Notes: generated by a model from the letters alone, not told the origin. A DNA stretch of 64,000 bases from Escallonia rubra (GCA_033065855.1 JAVXUO010000587.1:372001-436000); one strand, 5' to 3'. Shown: positions 10,690-22,420, numbered from the stretch's first letter. Translations and numbers: made by a program.

Positions 10690-12118
10690 TTTTTTTCTTT
10701 CTAAATTGACGTTGGAGTTACATTCTTAGCCATTTGATTCTTTTATTTTCGTCGTCAAGTGTTATTTTAATTTTTATTGTATAGCCACTTTAGTCATTGT
10801 TGTGAAGTTCAAATGTTAAAAGTGAAATTTAAGTACTCCACTATTTCTAAATTTAGACTATAAGTTGACTATGAGACTATTATGAGGAATGAGCTAGTTC
10901 TTTTCCTGTTTTTCTTTTTTTTTTAGTTGGCTACGAGACTATAAGTTGTGATCCGTTAAATGGACTGAACTGATTTTGGGTTCTAATTCGCCCCATATTT
11001 AACCTTCCTTTTTTTCTTTTTTCTTTTTTTGTGCATTTCTCGTCCCTTTTTTTCCCTTAACTGGTTTTTCACCCTTCAACATTTTTTTATCTGTTTTTTT
11101 GTTGTTGGCATATTTCAATATTTTTGCTTTGTTTTCCCTTTTCAGCTTTTTAATACCCTAATTAGCTCTTAGCTTTGTTTTTCCCTTCGAGTCAATAGGC
11201 TTCTTTTCTATTCGTTTTTCCTTCTTGCTCACCAAACCTTTCATTTCCCAATAGGTAGATTTGGGTTATATTCATCATGCAACGTTCATTTGACATCAAC
11301 CACATTAAAAAGAGAGTAATTACCAAAAGGGTAGGACTGTACTGGAGTAATTAACGGAAGGTATAATCGGTCAAAAATAATTTACAACATTCGTACTTTT
11401 ATAGGTAGTATAGATAGATAATTTAAGTTATTTTGGGTGGAGGCCAAGCAAGTTTATTCAGCATTTAAGGGGGCACAAGAATAAATGTGGGTGAATTTTT
11501 AAAGCTGTCTTTTTCCTTTGTACAATGGTAATTTCATTACATACTTGATAAAAGTTATACAGGGTATTAAGAAAATCATCAGGTTAGATATAACAAACTC
11601 AAAGTATTAACATTAATCCCTATCTTGGTCGTCATAGAGTTGTTTCGACATGATTAAATTTTTACGCATGAAGGTTTTAGTGGACTAAGTCTTCCATTGA
11701 AACTGGTAGTGAAGAAAATTGAGGTATCACTTGGAGAATCTGGATAGATAATGGGTACCAAGTGAAGGCAGTGATATTTTCGTATGCTTAGTTTGTGTGG
11801 CTTCAATCTTTGCGTGGTGTGGGTCTTGAAGGTGCTTATAGATTGACAGGAATTTACTTATTGTAATCAAAAGGTTGTAGGAAAAAAAGTTAGTACGTAT
11901 GTCTTGATATTAGAGCTAGCTGAAGTGAAATCTCTAGCAAAATTTGCATGTGATGCAAGGACAAAAATTTGCATATGAACACGATTCCAATCAAACACAC
12001 GTGCACTAGTAGATGAGACTCTCGAGAAGGCTAAGTTGATTCTATACTGAGAATTTGAAGTTGCTCCCTATGTTTATATTCATGGTTACAGCTATGAATT
12101 GCAAACTACAACTTGTAA
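10690..12118. repeat. Repeat R5, with an internal insertion
   Basis: Left arm about 10690-10920 (TTAGCCATTTGATTCTTT and on to GAGGAATGAGCTAGTTC). Right arm about 11423-12118 (AAGTTATTTTGGGTGGAGG, then GCTATGAATTGCAAAC). The middle part present in the other copies is replaced at about 10930-11422 by T-rich sequence. Its right edge, read on the minus strand, begins TCTATACTACCTATAAAAG, resembling a Helitron 5' end; no matching 3' hairpin was found. No coding sequence. Confidence 0.55.
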
Positions 12119-13365
12119 CTATAGGGATTAATTTTACGCTACACCCCATACTTAGGGGTCAGTTGCACCCAGCACTCCGTGGTTCTAAAATTGGCACCCA
12201 GCACCAAAAGTTCAAAAATCTTGATTCCCATCACCTTTTGACGGTCAAAATGCCTTTTGACCACACGTCTGTTAGTTTTTAAGGGGTAAAATGGTCAGTT
12301 CCTTTACTGTGTCCAAGATGGCATATAGATGGCATCTTACGTGTTTCATATGTTTGTACCTCTCCAACGGATTCCGCATTCACACACATTCTTTCTCTAT
12401 ACACACACACACTCTCTATACTCTCTCTCACGCTAAAGACCCTGGGGCCTTTCCATTCTTCTAACCGCTCATCGAGCTCTTTTTGGTTGCTGGAACAAGT
12501 ATGGACGGTCGCCCCAAATGCTGCTAGCTCTTCCACAATTGCGTACCTGATGTCATTTGTCAAAACCGAAAAACATACCAAACAATTAGCGACCATTCCA
12601 TCAATGGCATGATCTTGTCAATTCCCTTTGCATTCCTTGCTAACTCTAACTAATCAGTACAATACAAACTTCATCGGAATTCATACACCATGCCCCGTTG
12701 ACGACAGATCTGATGTCGTGTGCCCTCTAGCGTAATAATCTCGCGAATAGTCCCAACTACCAAATCTGCCATCATAAACCCACAGTCCTTCCACTCCCGA
12801 ATTCATCAAACCTGCACCTCCCAAACCCATCAAAAACCCATTAATCCTTCAGTTAGTCAACCATAATCCCGCAATTAGTCAGCCACAATCTCATTAAAGT
12901 GGAAAGCATTCGAGTAAAGGATCCAGAAAATTTGGTGTTGGTAAGGACTAGAGAGAGAGGCAGAGAGACGAGGTCAGATTAGAGAGAGATACAAATTTGG
13001 TGTTGTTTTTCTCATTGAGTTCTATAATTATTATTTTGATCAAACTATTAGAATAATATGAGCAACACGAGGGAGGATTGCCCGAGGAGAACCAGTAGAA
13101 TAAGAAAGTGTTTATTGTTTGGGAATTTTAGTTCTATAATTATTATTTTGATCAAACTATTGTAGGGAGCTTACGTCTACTTGAGTTTGTTCGTAAATTT
13201 CAAGAACTCGTAATAAGGATTTTTATTTGGGATTTATTGGAAGTCTGTGAGTTGGATAAAATCTCAAGTTACAGTTTATAGTAAGGCCTGACGAACCCAG
13301 GTGGGTGTTTGAATGGCCCTGTTGCCGGTCACATGCCCAACTCATGGGCTCACCCGTGGGTTCGG
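12119..13365. other. Inserted or rearranged segment between R5 and block P4
   Basis: Unrelated to the flanking R and P repeats. It contains an SDR exon fragment (12433-12547), CT/CA-rich microsatellite-like sequence at about 12385-12430, and a direct repeat of 31 bases beginning GTTCTATAATTATTATTTTG at about 13019 and 13130. I found no terminal repeats that would define an element. Confidence 0.45.
12433..12547 (-). pseudogene. Tropinone-reductase-like SDR exon fragment
   Basis: The minus-strand translation contains [19 protein letters not shown] followed by [14 protein letters not shown]. This matches the Rossmann-fold N-terminal part of plant tropinone reductase-like short-chain dehydrogenases (family pattern: [21 protein letters not shown]). 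The upstream edge ATGACATCAG is a plausible splice acceptor, so this may be the start of the usual second exon. The glycine-rich TGGTKGIG loop lies outside it and the remaining exons are absent. About 38 of some 270 residues survive. It is a duplicated or captured fragment with no sign of expression. Confidence 0.6.
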
Positions 13366-13560
13366 GCCGTGACAATTGCGACCTATTTTCTTGACCTTAG
13401 GAACCACTAAATGGGTGTTGAAGAAAAGTAAGCGTGGAAAATAGTATCTCTTTGATTATTTCTAGGAATTGCCCACGTTATGCAGGTGTAACCTGAATGA
13501 AAACTGATTAAGAGATGAGTGGGTAAGGGCAAGCTGCAAGCAAATGTGAGTGGGTAAGGG
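13366..13560. promoter_or_regulatory. Upstream block P4 remnant
   Basis: Contains the P-block core ACCTATTTTCTTGACCTTAGGAACCAC (W-box core at 13391) and a later GAGTGGGTAAGGGCAAGC phrase matching GAGTGGTTAAGGACAAGCC in block P1. That phrase occurs twice here (about 13516 and 13549), at the exact edge of the copia fragment. Confidence 0.4.
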
Positions 13561-14410
13561 CAAGCCGATGAACAATGGTGCCATTTTGCTGAAGAAAGTT
13601 CAAAATTTCTTCTTTCTTATATTCCATGGCATTATCAATGCGAAATGTTTTAATTTTGCAAGAAAATTGAGTTTGTATCATGTTGGAAAATTTCTGATAG
13701 ATCTTAGGCAATTCAGATCGTTTTTTCATAAGATAAAGCCATGTGAACCGAGAGTAATCATCAATAAAAATCACAAAGTATTTCGATCCCCTCATGGTAA
13801 GATTAGGAGAAGGTCCCCATATATCAGAGTGGATTAAATCAAAAGGGGCAGATGCAAGAGATGAACTTTGATTGAATGGTAAGGCCGTTTGCTTAGCAAG
13901 TTGGCAAGGTAAGCAATTAATCTGTTCATTTTTTACAGTACCTAACTGACCACTTGAAACTAAAGAGCATAAGCGATTGAACGATAGATGACCTAATCGA
14001 GAATGCCAAAGCTCCATAGGAGCTTTTGATGATGTAGATGCATCATAGTAGTATTTTAAAGAAAATTTAGATGGAATGCGAAGATTAGTGAGCTCATACA
14101 ATCGTCCAACCTTACGACCAATCCCAAGAATCTGTCCTATCCTTGGATCCTGCACAGAACATCCCGAACTCGTGAAATGTAAGTCAAGACTAAGTTCACA
14201 TAGTTGACCAACATAAATTAAATTGAGAGTGAGGTTTGGTATAAAATAAGTGTCTGGCAGAGTAAGGGTTGATGTAGAAACATGACCAATATGACTAGCA
14301 TGCATATGCGAGCCATCAGCTGTATGAATAACTGGTGAGTTGGTGATTTCGAGGAAAAAATAGTAAGATGTGATGTCATGTGATTGCAACACCCACAGTA
14401 GAAGAATCAT
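13508..14410 (-). pseudogene. Copia pol fragment: gag-pre-integrase and integrase start
   Basis: A continuous minus-strand frame of 300 codons. It contains LWHSRLGHLSFNRL and CLPCQLAK, the H-H/C-C zinc-binding part of copia integrase. DLIHSDIWGP and FRIDNAMEY follow, giving the first two catalytic aspartates. The frame ends before the catalytic glutamate and has no reverse transcriptase. Protease must lie in the degraded stretch just upstream (14376-14573 is in another frame). Inactive remnant. Confidence 0.75.
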
Positions 14411-14645
14411 GAAGAATTACCTGATATGGTAGATAATGCAGTGGAAGAAGGATTACCAGTGTTAGACAGAACTTGTTTAAGGATATCAGTGATCTCAGAA
14501 ACAGAGATCTGAGAAGTGGAGATAGAATTCTCGATGGGAGAACATGTGGTAGTAGCAGCTGAATTGGAACCATACTTAAAAGCAGATTGAGTGCTTTAAG
14601 GGCGATGGCTGGTGGCTTGCTTAATAGGATTCTTGGGACAATCTT

Positions 14646-15434
14646 CTAAATAATGACCAGGCCCTTTTCGATGAACATTTTACAAATTATGATTGGACAA
14701 TCCACAAGAAAATGACTTGACTCATGGCAATATTTGCACCGCTTCTGACGAGAATCTGAAAAATTCCCTTTGAAAGGGCGAGAAGCAGAAGTGGCTAGAA
14801 CAACATTGGTGCGTTGTGATTTTAGTGATCGAAGCTGTTTTTCTTCATAAGGACGGTCAGAGATAGCAGCTTCAAGAGTTGGAAAGGGACTTCGGTGGAG
14901 AAGAGATGCACGAACGGACTCAAAATCATCAATGAGAGCCATAAGAAACTGAACCAGGCACTGGCGATCTCGGTGAATAGTAAATTTTTTATTGTCAGCA
15001 TTATAGTCCCACTTTGGTTCAGATAGTGCTTACTGATCCCAAATGGAGCGCATCTGAGATAAAAATGTGTTGATAGACTGTCGAGGTTCCTGCCTCATAC
15101 GATGAAGTGTCCGTAAAGGCTACTATTAGTGAGCAATATCAGAGGTGGTGTATCGTTGAGATAATAAATCCCAAATTTCTTTGGCGGTGTTAAATCGGCC
15201 GAACTGAAGATGAATTGAGGAAATAGATGTATTTCGAAACCATGTTATAATTTGATGATTTTTTGCAACCCATTCATCGCGTCGTTCAGCAAATTTGACA
15301 GCATCCTCGTCCTTTTTTTTTGTTCGTTTGCAAATATCACATGTGCTGTGATGTATCGCCAATATTTGCAACCTTTTAAGAAACTGCTCATTGACTAGTA
15401 CCATCCAAGATGGTTTGAATTGGTTTTGAAACAT
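14646..15434 (-). pseudogene. Copia gag remnant with CCHC zinc knuckle
   Basis: Two minus-strand frames (15434-15126 and 14942-14646), separated by stops, encode a copia gag. The first has a KEIWDLLSQRY segment of the UBN2/gag type. The second has the knuckle CKYCHESSHFLVDC, matching C-x2-C-x4-H-x4-C. The intervening 180 bases are frame-shifted. Gag normally packages element RNA; this copy is broken. Confidence 0.7.
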
Positions 15435-16292
15435 TGGAGTGATCCATGTTTAAAGACTAAGAAGACAAATTGTCTACTTGCTCCCCTTTCTTTCTTTTCC
15501 TTTTTTTAAATGAATGTGAACTAAGAATTAGTAAAAAACCGGTTAAAGGGGAAACAGTCTAAAATTGAGCAGACCAAAAAAGAAGGGGAACCCAGTAGTG
15601 TGTTGGATTTGGGCGAGATGGAGTCAGATCGAGGTTGGTGTCCCTGGATGTGGTCGGCGATGTGTCAACGCCGGTGACTGAGACGGTGGAGATCCGGCCG
15701 ATCTATGTGCCGTCGAGGTTGATTGCAGATCGGTGGAGGCGAGGTGAGGTTGATTGCAGATCGTACGACGGCAAGGTAAGATCGTACGTCGTCAAGGTGA
15801 GGTCTCCTTTGGTGGTGATGATGCGACCAGACTGGCGGTGGCCGATCAGGTTCGCCGGCGGTCGTTAAGATGCGTTGGCCGAGATTTCTGGGTCCTGATT
15901 TCTGAGACGGTGGTCGCCGGTTAGTTACGGTAGTGATGGGGTCGGGTGAGGAAGATCGGGTTGTGGGATCGGAGGGAAGGTCTGGGGTTGGCGCTGTAGG
16001 ACCTGATTTCGGTAAAGAAGAAGGTGAGCGATCGGGGTCCAGTGTTATGGTTTTGATCAGTGTTAGGATTTCTGGGGTTGGCGCTGTAGGACCTGATCGG
16101 AGGGAAGGTCTAGTGTCAAAAAAATGAACAGGTTCGCCGGCGAGGTGGTTGATTAGTAGTTATAGCGATGGGTCAGCTGTGGTAGTGATAGCGGTGGTCG
16201 AGATTTCTGGGTTCTTTGGAATTTGGTTGGTTCAAATCAGTGGTGATGGTGGTTCGTATCAGAGAGACCACCCATCAGTGGCTCTGATACCA

Positions 16293-16500
16293 TGTTACTG
16301 GTATTAGCAGAAAGAGAGAAAAGAATACCATGTAGATGGTATTAACAGAGAGAGAAGAAGATGATATTTTATATCAGATGGTGTAGTAAATGGTGAATAC
16401 AATGGCTCTATTCATGGAGCAAGATGAAGAGAATGAGTGGATAGGAAGAGTGCTAGCTATCTAGGATCTATACACCTATAATCATATTTTTACATTAACA
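16293..16500 (-). repeat. Short 5' LTR of the copia fragment
   Basis: Read on the minus strand it begins TGTTAATG (at 16500) and ends GGTAACA (at 16293), followed at once by AT and the primer-binding site TGGTATCAGAGC. A length of 208 bases is short for copia. No second LTR exists in the window, so length and ends rest on the TG...CA rule and the primer-site position alone. Confidence 0.6.
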
Positions 16501-16694
16501 GAGGGAATACGTTTGTAACATGTATTTAGAAGTAGAAGGAAAATGTCATTTACAGTGGAATAGTAAGGCTAGGTGTAGCCTAATCTATTAATAATTACAG
16601 TACAAGATTCGGTAAAACCCTCCTCATCGAGCAAGGAAGCAGGATCAAAATTCGCTCGTGAATAGGCAAAATATCAGGAAAAAATAGTACATGG

Positions 16695-18255
16695 TCAGGT
16701 AGATGCACATACAGGTCTCCTTTCAATGTCTTCGAAGAGAGAAGCACTGGTTGAATCATGATCTGAAGGGGAAAACCCTGTCCCTTCGCCGGTTACTGAA
16801 GATTGTTCAGGTGTGTCAAGTCTGCCAACAGAGAATGGAGGTTCAGATGGTTGTGGCAGGCTTGTCAGTTGGCCTCCAAGCATGAAAACAACAGATGACA
16901 TAGTAGGCCTATCTGTAGGTTTTTCCTGAACACACAACAATGCGATGTTGATCCATCTCAAAGCCTCGGTCAGAGGACAACTTTCCACTAAATTTTGATC
17001 TATCAACAGCTGCCCTTCGCCTTCTTTCCATACTCGACATGCCTGGTCAGTGTCATGTACATGATGATTAAAAAGTATGAACTCTAATTTTGTTTATCCT
17101 ACATATGTTGATGAAGAGTGGATAACCTACATAAGATAGGAGGTTTTCATCGTGTTCTGCGTGACAGAATCCCCTGCTTCGTTGCCCACTAATTATTTCA
17201 AGCATCATAACACCGAAGCTGTAAACGTCAGACTTGGTTGAAAATAGTCCCTCCATTGCATACTCTGGTGCCATGTATCCACTATCACGAGGGGAAACAC
17301 ACAGAAAAGAGATGATAAGAGTTAAAGAATATGCATACATAGGTCAAGTACAACAGAATACACTTAATAGAGTCACAAAAAGTTTTATCTCTGCAACACA
17401 CTGAAAACACATGACTTTGCGATGGTATGACGAGAGAAACTATTTCAAAAATCGTGCAGCAAGTATACTATATTGTAGTCTAAGAACAAGTATGTAGCAA
17501 TGAACCAAGCAACAAATGGTCATAAGACGATCTCTACATTATCCTGTGACAAGGTCATGTGCAGAGAATGCAACTTGGAGAACTTTCACTATCTTGCTAG
17601 TACACCCTAAAACCTTCATTACCCAATCTGGAATCGCAAATGTAACCCCGAATGCATATATACTGCCAACCTGAACAGTAGGTCAAGTTTCCAAAACCAA
17701 GCACCTTACTTTGCCGAAAGCAAGGTGCTGTATTGACGTGCCAAAGAAAGAAACGCAAAAATCTTGACCTTGATTATCATCAGCAACCTTGCCAATTATT
17801 ACGTTCCCTAGTTTTTTCTTTGTGCAACCAAATAATTTGAACTGGCACCTTAATTACTATAGCATAGCACTAGAGTGACTTACAATTTACAATACTGTCA
17901 TTTGATATATGGAAAGAGAAGGAAGGGAAATTACTATGTCCCAACAACTCTGTTTGTGTTGGCCTCAACTTGACTGCTTCCAAAAATTCTAGCGGTGCCA
18001 AAATCCGATATTTTCGCGTTCATTTCATCGTCCAATAGAACATTGCTGGCTTTCATGTCCCTGTGAATGGTTTTAAGGCGGGAGTCCTCATGCAGGTATC
18101 GGAGTCCCTTTGCTATACCATCAACTATGTTAGCACGCTTAGGCCAGTCGAGTTCCCTACATTTTATCGGTTCTGCTTTACAGGAATAGAAGTTACACGA
18201 AACAAAATAAGATTAGAGTACTTTCTATTGGATGGCTAAATATTTGGTGTGTGTG

Positions 18256-18307
<52 letters not shown>

Positions 18308-18990
18308 ATTACAAACCAAAAAGGAATGCGTCAAGACTAGTGTTTGCCATGTACTCATAGACAAGGAGCTTTTCATCCCCTTCTATGCAGCAACCTAGAA
18401 GCCTCACCAAATTTTTGTGTTGAAGTTTCACTATTATCCTTACTTCAGTCTTGAACTCGCCTAGACCTTGCCCAGAGTTTTTAGAAAGCCTTTTAACTGC
18501 AATTTCTTTTCCATCATCCAGCTTCCCCTAAAAGCATACTGAAAAGGTAAAGAAAGAAACAAAATTTGAAGTCCTGTCAATACAACTCAAAAATGTCCTT
18601 ACCCTGTAAACTGGGCCAAAACCACCTTCTCCCAGCTTATTTTCAATAGAGAAACCGTTTGTGGCAGCCCGTATAGTGGTTAGCATGAAGTATCGCATTT
18701 CTCCACTGTCATCCTGATCCACTTGAAGATTATATCCCTCAAGGGAATCCATGCTACATAAAGCTGCAAATTTGCATCATGAAAATATTTCAAACCTCTG
18801 AATCGAGTAACACATCAGAATTAATGTAACAACAACACTGTTGATAGACATGCTGAACTATTTTAACCTTTTTGTTTTTGATTCCTGCTACGCCGGCGGT
18901 AAAAAAAGAGCCCCAGGATTGCTACCACTGCTGCTGTTAACATTGATACAGTAACAGGCACTATCCAAGTAGCATTCTTCCTTCCTACGT
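16695..18990 (-). CDS. CRK transmembrane and kinase exons (exons 2-7), intact
   Basis: Six exons with consistent phases: 18868-18990 (membrane segment, [11 protein letters not shown]...LFF, then basic RRRSR), 18603-18763 (juxtamembrane and [10 protein letters not shown] loop), 18317-18527 (IAVKRL lysine), 17935-18172 (HRDMKASN loop, SDFG), 17131-17281 ([15 protein letters not shown]) and 16695-17042 (C-lobe ending at a TGA/TAG-class stop). All donors are GT and all acceptors AG; the frame is open throughout. The product is the cytosolic Ser/Thr kinase half of a DUF26 receptor kinase, acting at the plasma membrane. One oddity is ACRVW where relatives have AWRVW. The nearest upstream ectodomain exons are both dead; the phase-1 entry at 18990 matches the intact exon at 25071-25887. 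A CRK-specific 3' UTR (16501-16694) is shared with the pseudogene at 37.4 kb. Confidence 0.88.
18258..18306. repeat. (GA)n microsatellite in CRK intron
   Basis: An uninterrupted GA run of about 40 bases followed by GGGAGAGGGAG, lying in the intron between the HRD-containing exon (ends 18172) and the lysine-containing exon (starts 18317). Likely length-polymorphic. Confidence 0.9.
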
Positions 18991-19648
18991 CTGCCAACAA
19001 TAAACAAATTAAGCATCCGAAAAAAAAGCTCTACTTTTCGATAGAGCATCTCTTGAATCCCTTTCCGCTGATGTGGAGAGACAATGCCTCAACTACATTA
19101 CTCGTGCCAAAGAGAACTTCCTATCATGCAAGAACCTTCAGCACTGGTGTACATCTATATTCTCCACTTTGGATGCCTAGCCAATCATAAATTTCAGAAT
19201 TATTTGGTATGGTACATAACATGGATGGGTCCGAGTACATTAAAACCATTGCCATACGGCAGAGATGCCTTATGTTACGAGTAGAGCTTGTATCTCCTAC
19301 AAATAGCAATCTCATCGTATAGTGAAAGGGATAAAGGTACCTGCCCACCTCACATTGCCTATTTCAAGCTGACAGGAACGGCCAGTGCGTGAGGCTCTGT
19401 GTTTCAAACTTGTGACCTACTGAATCCTCCTTACAACGGAGCAACCTTAGGCCAACCGTCACACGTAACATTTTAATGCTCCAAGACATCGTAAAGCAAG
19501 AACTGAAGACTCCTAAATCACCGGGTCAAAGTAAATGCTTCAGCTGAACTCTTACTTAAAAGCAACGAAGCAATTCAGAGCATTTAACCAATATCCTTTC
19601 CCCCAATACCAGCATAGCGCAAAATGAAAGGAACAGACCTAGACATAC

Positions 19649-20394
19649 CCGCATGCATTGCTGGTGGTGCGGCAAGTGGCGGCACATCAACCAGAGTCTC
19701 ATTCTAAAAGGCTCTAATCTCATACCAAAAGTCACACCAGGGGCTAAGATGGAAGAAATCCGAATGCCGTGCCTAAACAACTAGAGCATTCAGGCCCAGA
19801 AATATCAGGAGTGCACAGCACAAGCCATAGATGGTCAAGTTGTCCGGGCCGACTCTTTTACCTGTAGCAAACATGCGTGTAGAACCACCAATTGTTGCAG
19901 CCTCACGTTGAAGCTTTTCCAACAAGCTTATAAGTGCCTGGTTCAACTGCACCACATGCGGTGCGCAAGCAACATTTACTAGGTAGATGCCAAATATAGA
20001 ACGATTCGAGTACCTAACCATACAATCGTCGTAATATACAATTGCCTCCTTCTGGTTTGGACAGAGCTGTCTTCACCTGCGAGTAGGGTCATCAACACAT
20101 CTACGACACGTATCAGGGTCAACATCTCCCCTGCAAAGCGCGATAGCATTAGCTACATCGGGTGTTTGGCCAGACGAAAATTTGGAGAAACTAGTGGTCT
20201 TAGTGGAGAGTGAAGAGGAGATCGTCGAGGTTTTTATTGTACGCACTATCTTGTGTATAATTTCCAGTATCTAGGCAGAGGTAGCCTGGGAAATCAGGCT
20301 GTGCAATGGTGAGACCAACAGTAAAAACGTGTATGAAAATGTGAAAAAGGACTAAAACCCATCTTCCAGAGCCAATTGCCTGATAACTTGTCAA
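19649..20394 (-). pseudogene. CRK ectodomain exon, decayed copy 1
   Basis: It starts MTSYQAIGSGRWVLVLFHIF (signal peptide) and GLTIAQPDFPGYLCLDTGNY, then loses frame after DDLLFTL through a small deletion. A TGA replaces a Leu codon in the first DUF26 domain (after DPTRR). A deletion removes the ME-T-PSG region near 19990. The second DUF26 keeps C-x8-C-x2-C (CTPDISGPECSSC) only after a 1-base frameshift, and a TAG interrupts the linker before NETLVDVPP. The phase-1 donor (G|GTATGT at 19649) survives. It cannot encode a DUF26 pair. Confidence 0.85.
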
Positions 20395-21420
20395 GCTAAC
20401 AAAGAATATTAGGCCTCCAATTTCGTCAGACTTCAGCTGGGAATGATGAACCCAATTTGGGGTTGGACAAAGGAGATGTGAGAATACAGTTTATTTGAAA
20501 ATAATTCATTTGGTAAATGGTGCATATACACTATAGTTGGTACGTCAACAGAGGAGCTTTTGAAGTTGATTATAACAACTTCAGTTTTTAAAGGATATCA
20601 GGATTGCTACCACTGCTGTTGTTAACGTCGATACAGTAACAGGCACTATCCAAGTAGCATTCTTCCTTCCTACTTCCGTCAACAATAAACAAATTAAGGT
20701 AACCACAATAAGCATCCAAAAAAAAAAGTTCTACTTTTCCATAGAGCATCTCTTGAATCCCTTTCCGCTGATGTGGAGAGACAATGCCTCAACTACCACC
20801 AAAAGAGTCCTTCTTGAGACTAGGACCATGAGACTAGAGATGAAAAAAAAAAAAACAAAGACTACATTACTCATGACAATGAGAACTTTCTATCATGCAA
20901 GAACCTTCTGCACTGGAGAACATCTATATTCTCCACTTTGGATGCCTAGCCAATCATAAATTTCAGAATTATTTGGTATGGTACATAACATGGATGGGTC
21001 CGAGTACATTAAAACCATTGCCATACGGCAGAGATGCCTTATGTTACGAGTAGAGCAGTTTGTGTCTCCTACAAATAGCAATCTCATCGTATACTGAAAG
21101 GGATAAAGCTACCTGCCCACCTCACATTGCCTATTTCAAGCTGACAAGAACTTCCAGTGCGTGAGGCTCCGTGTTTCAAACTTGTGACCTACCGACTCCT
21201 CCTTACAATAGAGCAACCTTAGGTCAACCGTCACACGTAACATTTTAGTGCTCCAAGACATCGTAAAGCAAGAACTGAAGACTCCTAAATTACCGGGTCA
21301 AAGTATATGCTTCAGCTGAACTCTTACTTAAAAGCAACGAAGCAATTCAGAGCATTTAACCAATATCCTTTCCCCCAATACCAGCATAGCGCAAAATGAA
21401 AGGAACAGACCTAGACATAC

Positions 21421-22193
21421 CCGCATGCATTGCTGGTGGTGCGGCAAGTGGCGGCACATCAACCAGAGTCTCATTCTAAAAGGCTCTAATCTCATACCAA
21501 AAGTCACAGCCGGGGCTAAGATGGAAGAAATCCGAATGCCGTGCCTAAACAACTCGAGCATTCAGGCCCAGAAATATCAGGAGTGCACTGCACAAGCCAT
21601 AGATGGCCAAGTTGTCCGGGTCGACTCTTTTACCTGTAGCAAACATGCGTGTAGAACCACCAATTGTTGCAGCCTCACGTTGAAGCTTTTCCAACAAGCT
21701 TATAAGTGCCTGGTTGAACTGTACCACATGCGGTGTGCCAGCAAAAATTTACTAGGTAGCCACTAGGTGTGGTCTCCATGATGCCAAATATTATAGAACG
21801 ATTTGAGTACCTAACCATACAATCGTCGTAATATACCATTGCCTCCTTCTGGTTTGGACAGAGCTGTCTTAACCTGCGAGTAGAGTCATCAACACATCTA
21901 CGACACGTATCAGGGTCAACATCTCCCCTGCAAAGCGCGATAGCCTTAGCTACATCGGGTGTTTGGCCAGACGAAAATTTGGAGAAACTAGTGGTCTTAG
22001 TGGAGAGAGTGATGAAGAGATCGTCAAGGTTTTTATGGTACGCACTATCTTGTGTGTAATTTCCAGTATCTAGGCAGAGGTAGCCTGGGAAATCAGGCTG
22101 TGCAATGGTGAGACCAACAGTAAAAACGTGTATGAAAATGTGAAAAAGGACTAAAACCCATCTTCCAGAGCCCATTGCCTGATAACTTGTCAA
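21421..22193 (-). pseudogene. CRK ectodomain exon, decayed copy 2
   Basis: The first 140 or so residues are open: signal peptide, GLTIAQPDFPGYLC, and the DUF26 motif CRGDVDPDTCRRC (C-x8-C-x2-C) with CVDDSTRRLRQLCPNQ. One extra T in a T-run near 21750 shifts the frame in the linker. The second DUF26 carries the same 1-base loss before CTPDISGPECSSC and the same TAG in the linker as copy 1. It is less decayed than copy 1 but non-functional as a full ectodomain. A truncated secreted single-DUF26 peptide of 172 residues is conceivable but unsupported. Confidence 0.85.
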
Positions 22194-22420
22194 GCTAACA
22201 AAGAATATTAGGCCTCCAATTTCGTCAGACTTCAGCTGGGAATGATGAACCCAATTTGGGGTTGGATAAAGGAGATGTGAGAATACAATTTCTTTGAAAA
22301 GAATTCATTTGGTAAATGGTGCATATACACTATAGTTGATACGTCAACAGAGGAGCTTTCGAAGTTGATTATAACAATTTAATAAGGACCTGTTACAACT
22401 TCAGTTTTTAAAGGATATCA

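Larger units (their letters stand above)
13508..16500 (-). mobile_element. Truncated Ty1/copia retrotransposon (5' half)
   Basis: On the minus strand the order is 5' LTR (16293-16500), primer-binding site, leader, gag with zinc knuckle, gag-pre-integrase domain and the start of integrase; homology ends near 13508. Reverse transcriptase, RNase H and the 3' LTR are absent. The primer-binding site TGGTATCAGAGC (complement at about 16281-16292) is the initiator-Met tRNA type typical of plant copia elements. Several frame breaks are present. The element lies directly downstream of the CRK 3' end (16695). Confidence 0.8.
18915..22420. repeat. Tandem direct duplication of the CRK ectodomain region
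   Basis: Unit 1 is 18915-20599 and unit 2 is 20600-22420. Both start AGGATTGCTACCACTGCTG inside the membrane exon and end TTTTTAAAGGATATC upstream of the ectodomain start codon. Unit 2 therefore carries only a truncated membrane exon. They differ by small indels, for example 'CCGAGTACATTAAAACC' is kept in both while unit 2 gains about 40 bases at about 20805-20850. The units share several inactivating lesions, so duplication followed decay. Confidence 0.85.

Noticed and set aside
10930..11422. Complete small Helitron inside repeat R5
   Set aside because: The right edge resembles a 5' end (TCTATACTACCTATAAAAG on the minus strand), but no hairpin or CTAG end was found on the left, so only an insertion is reported.
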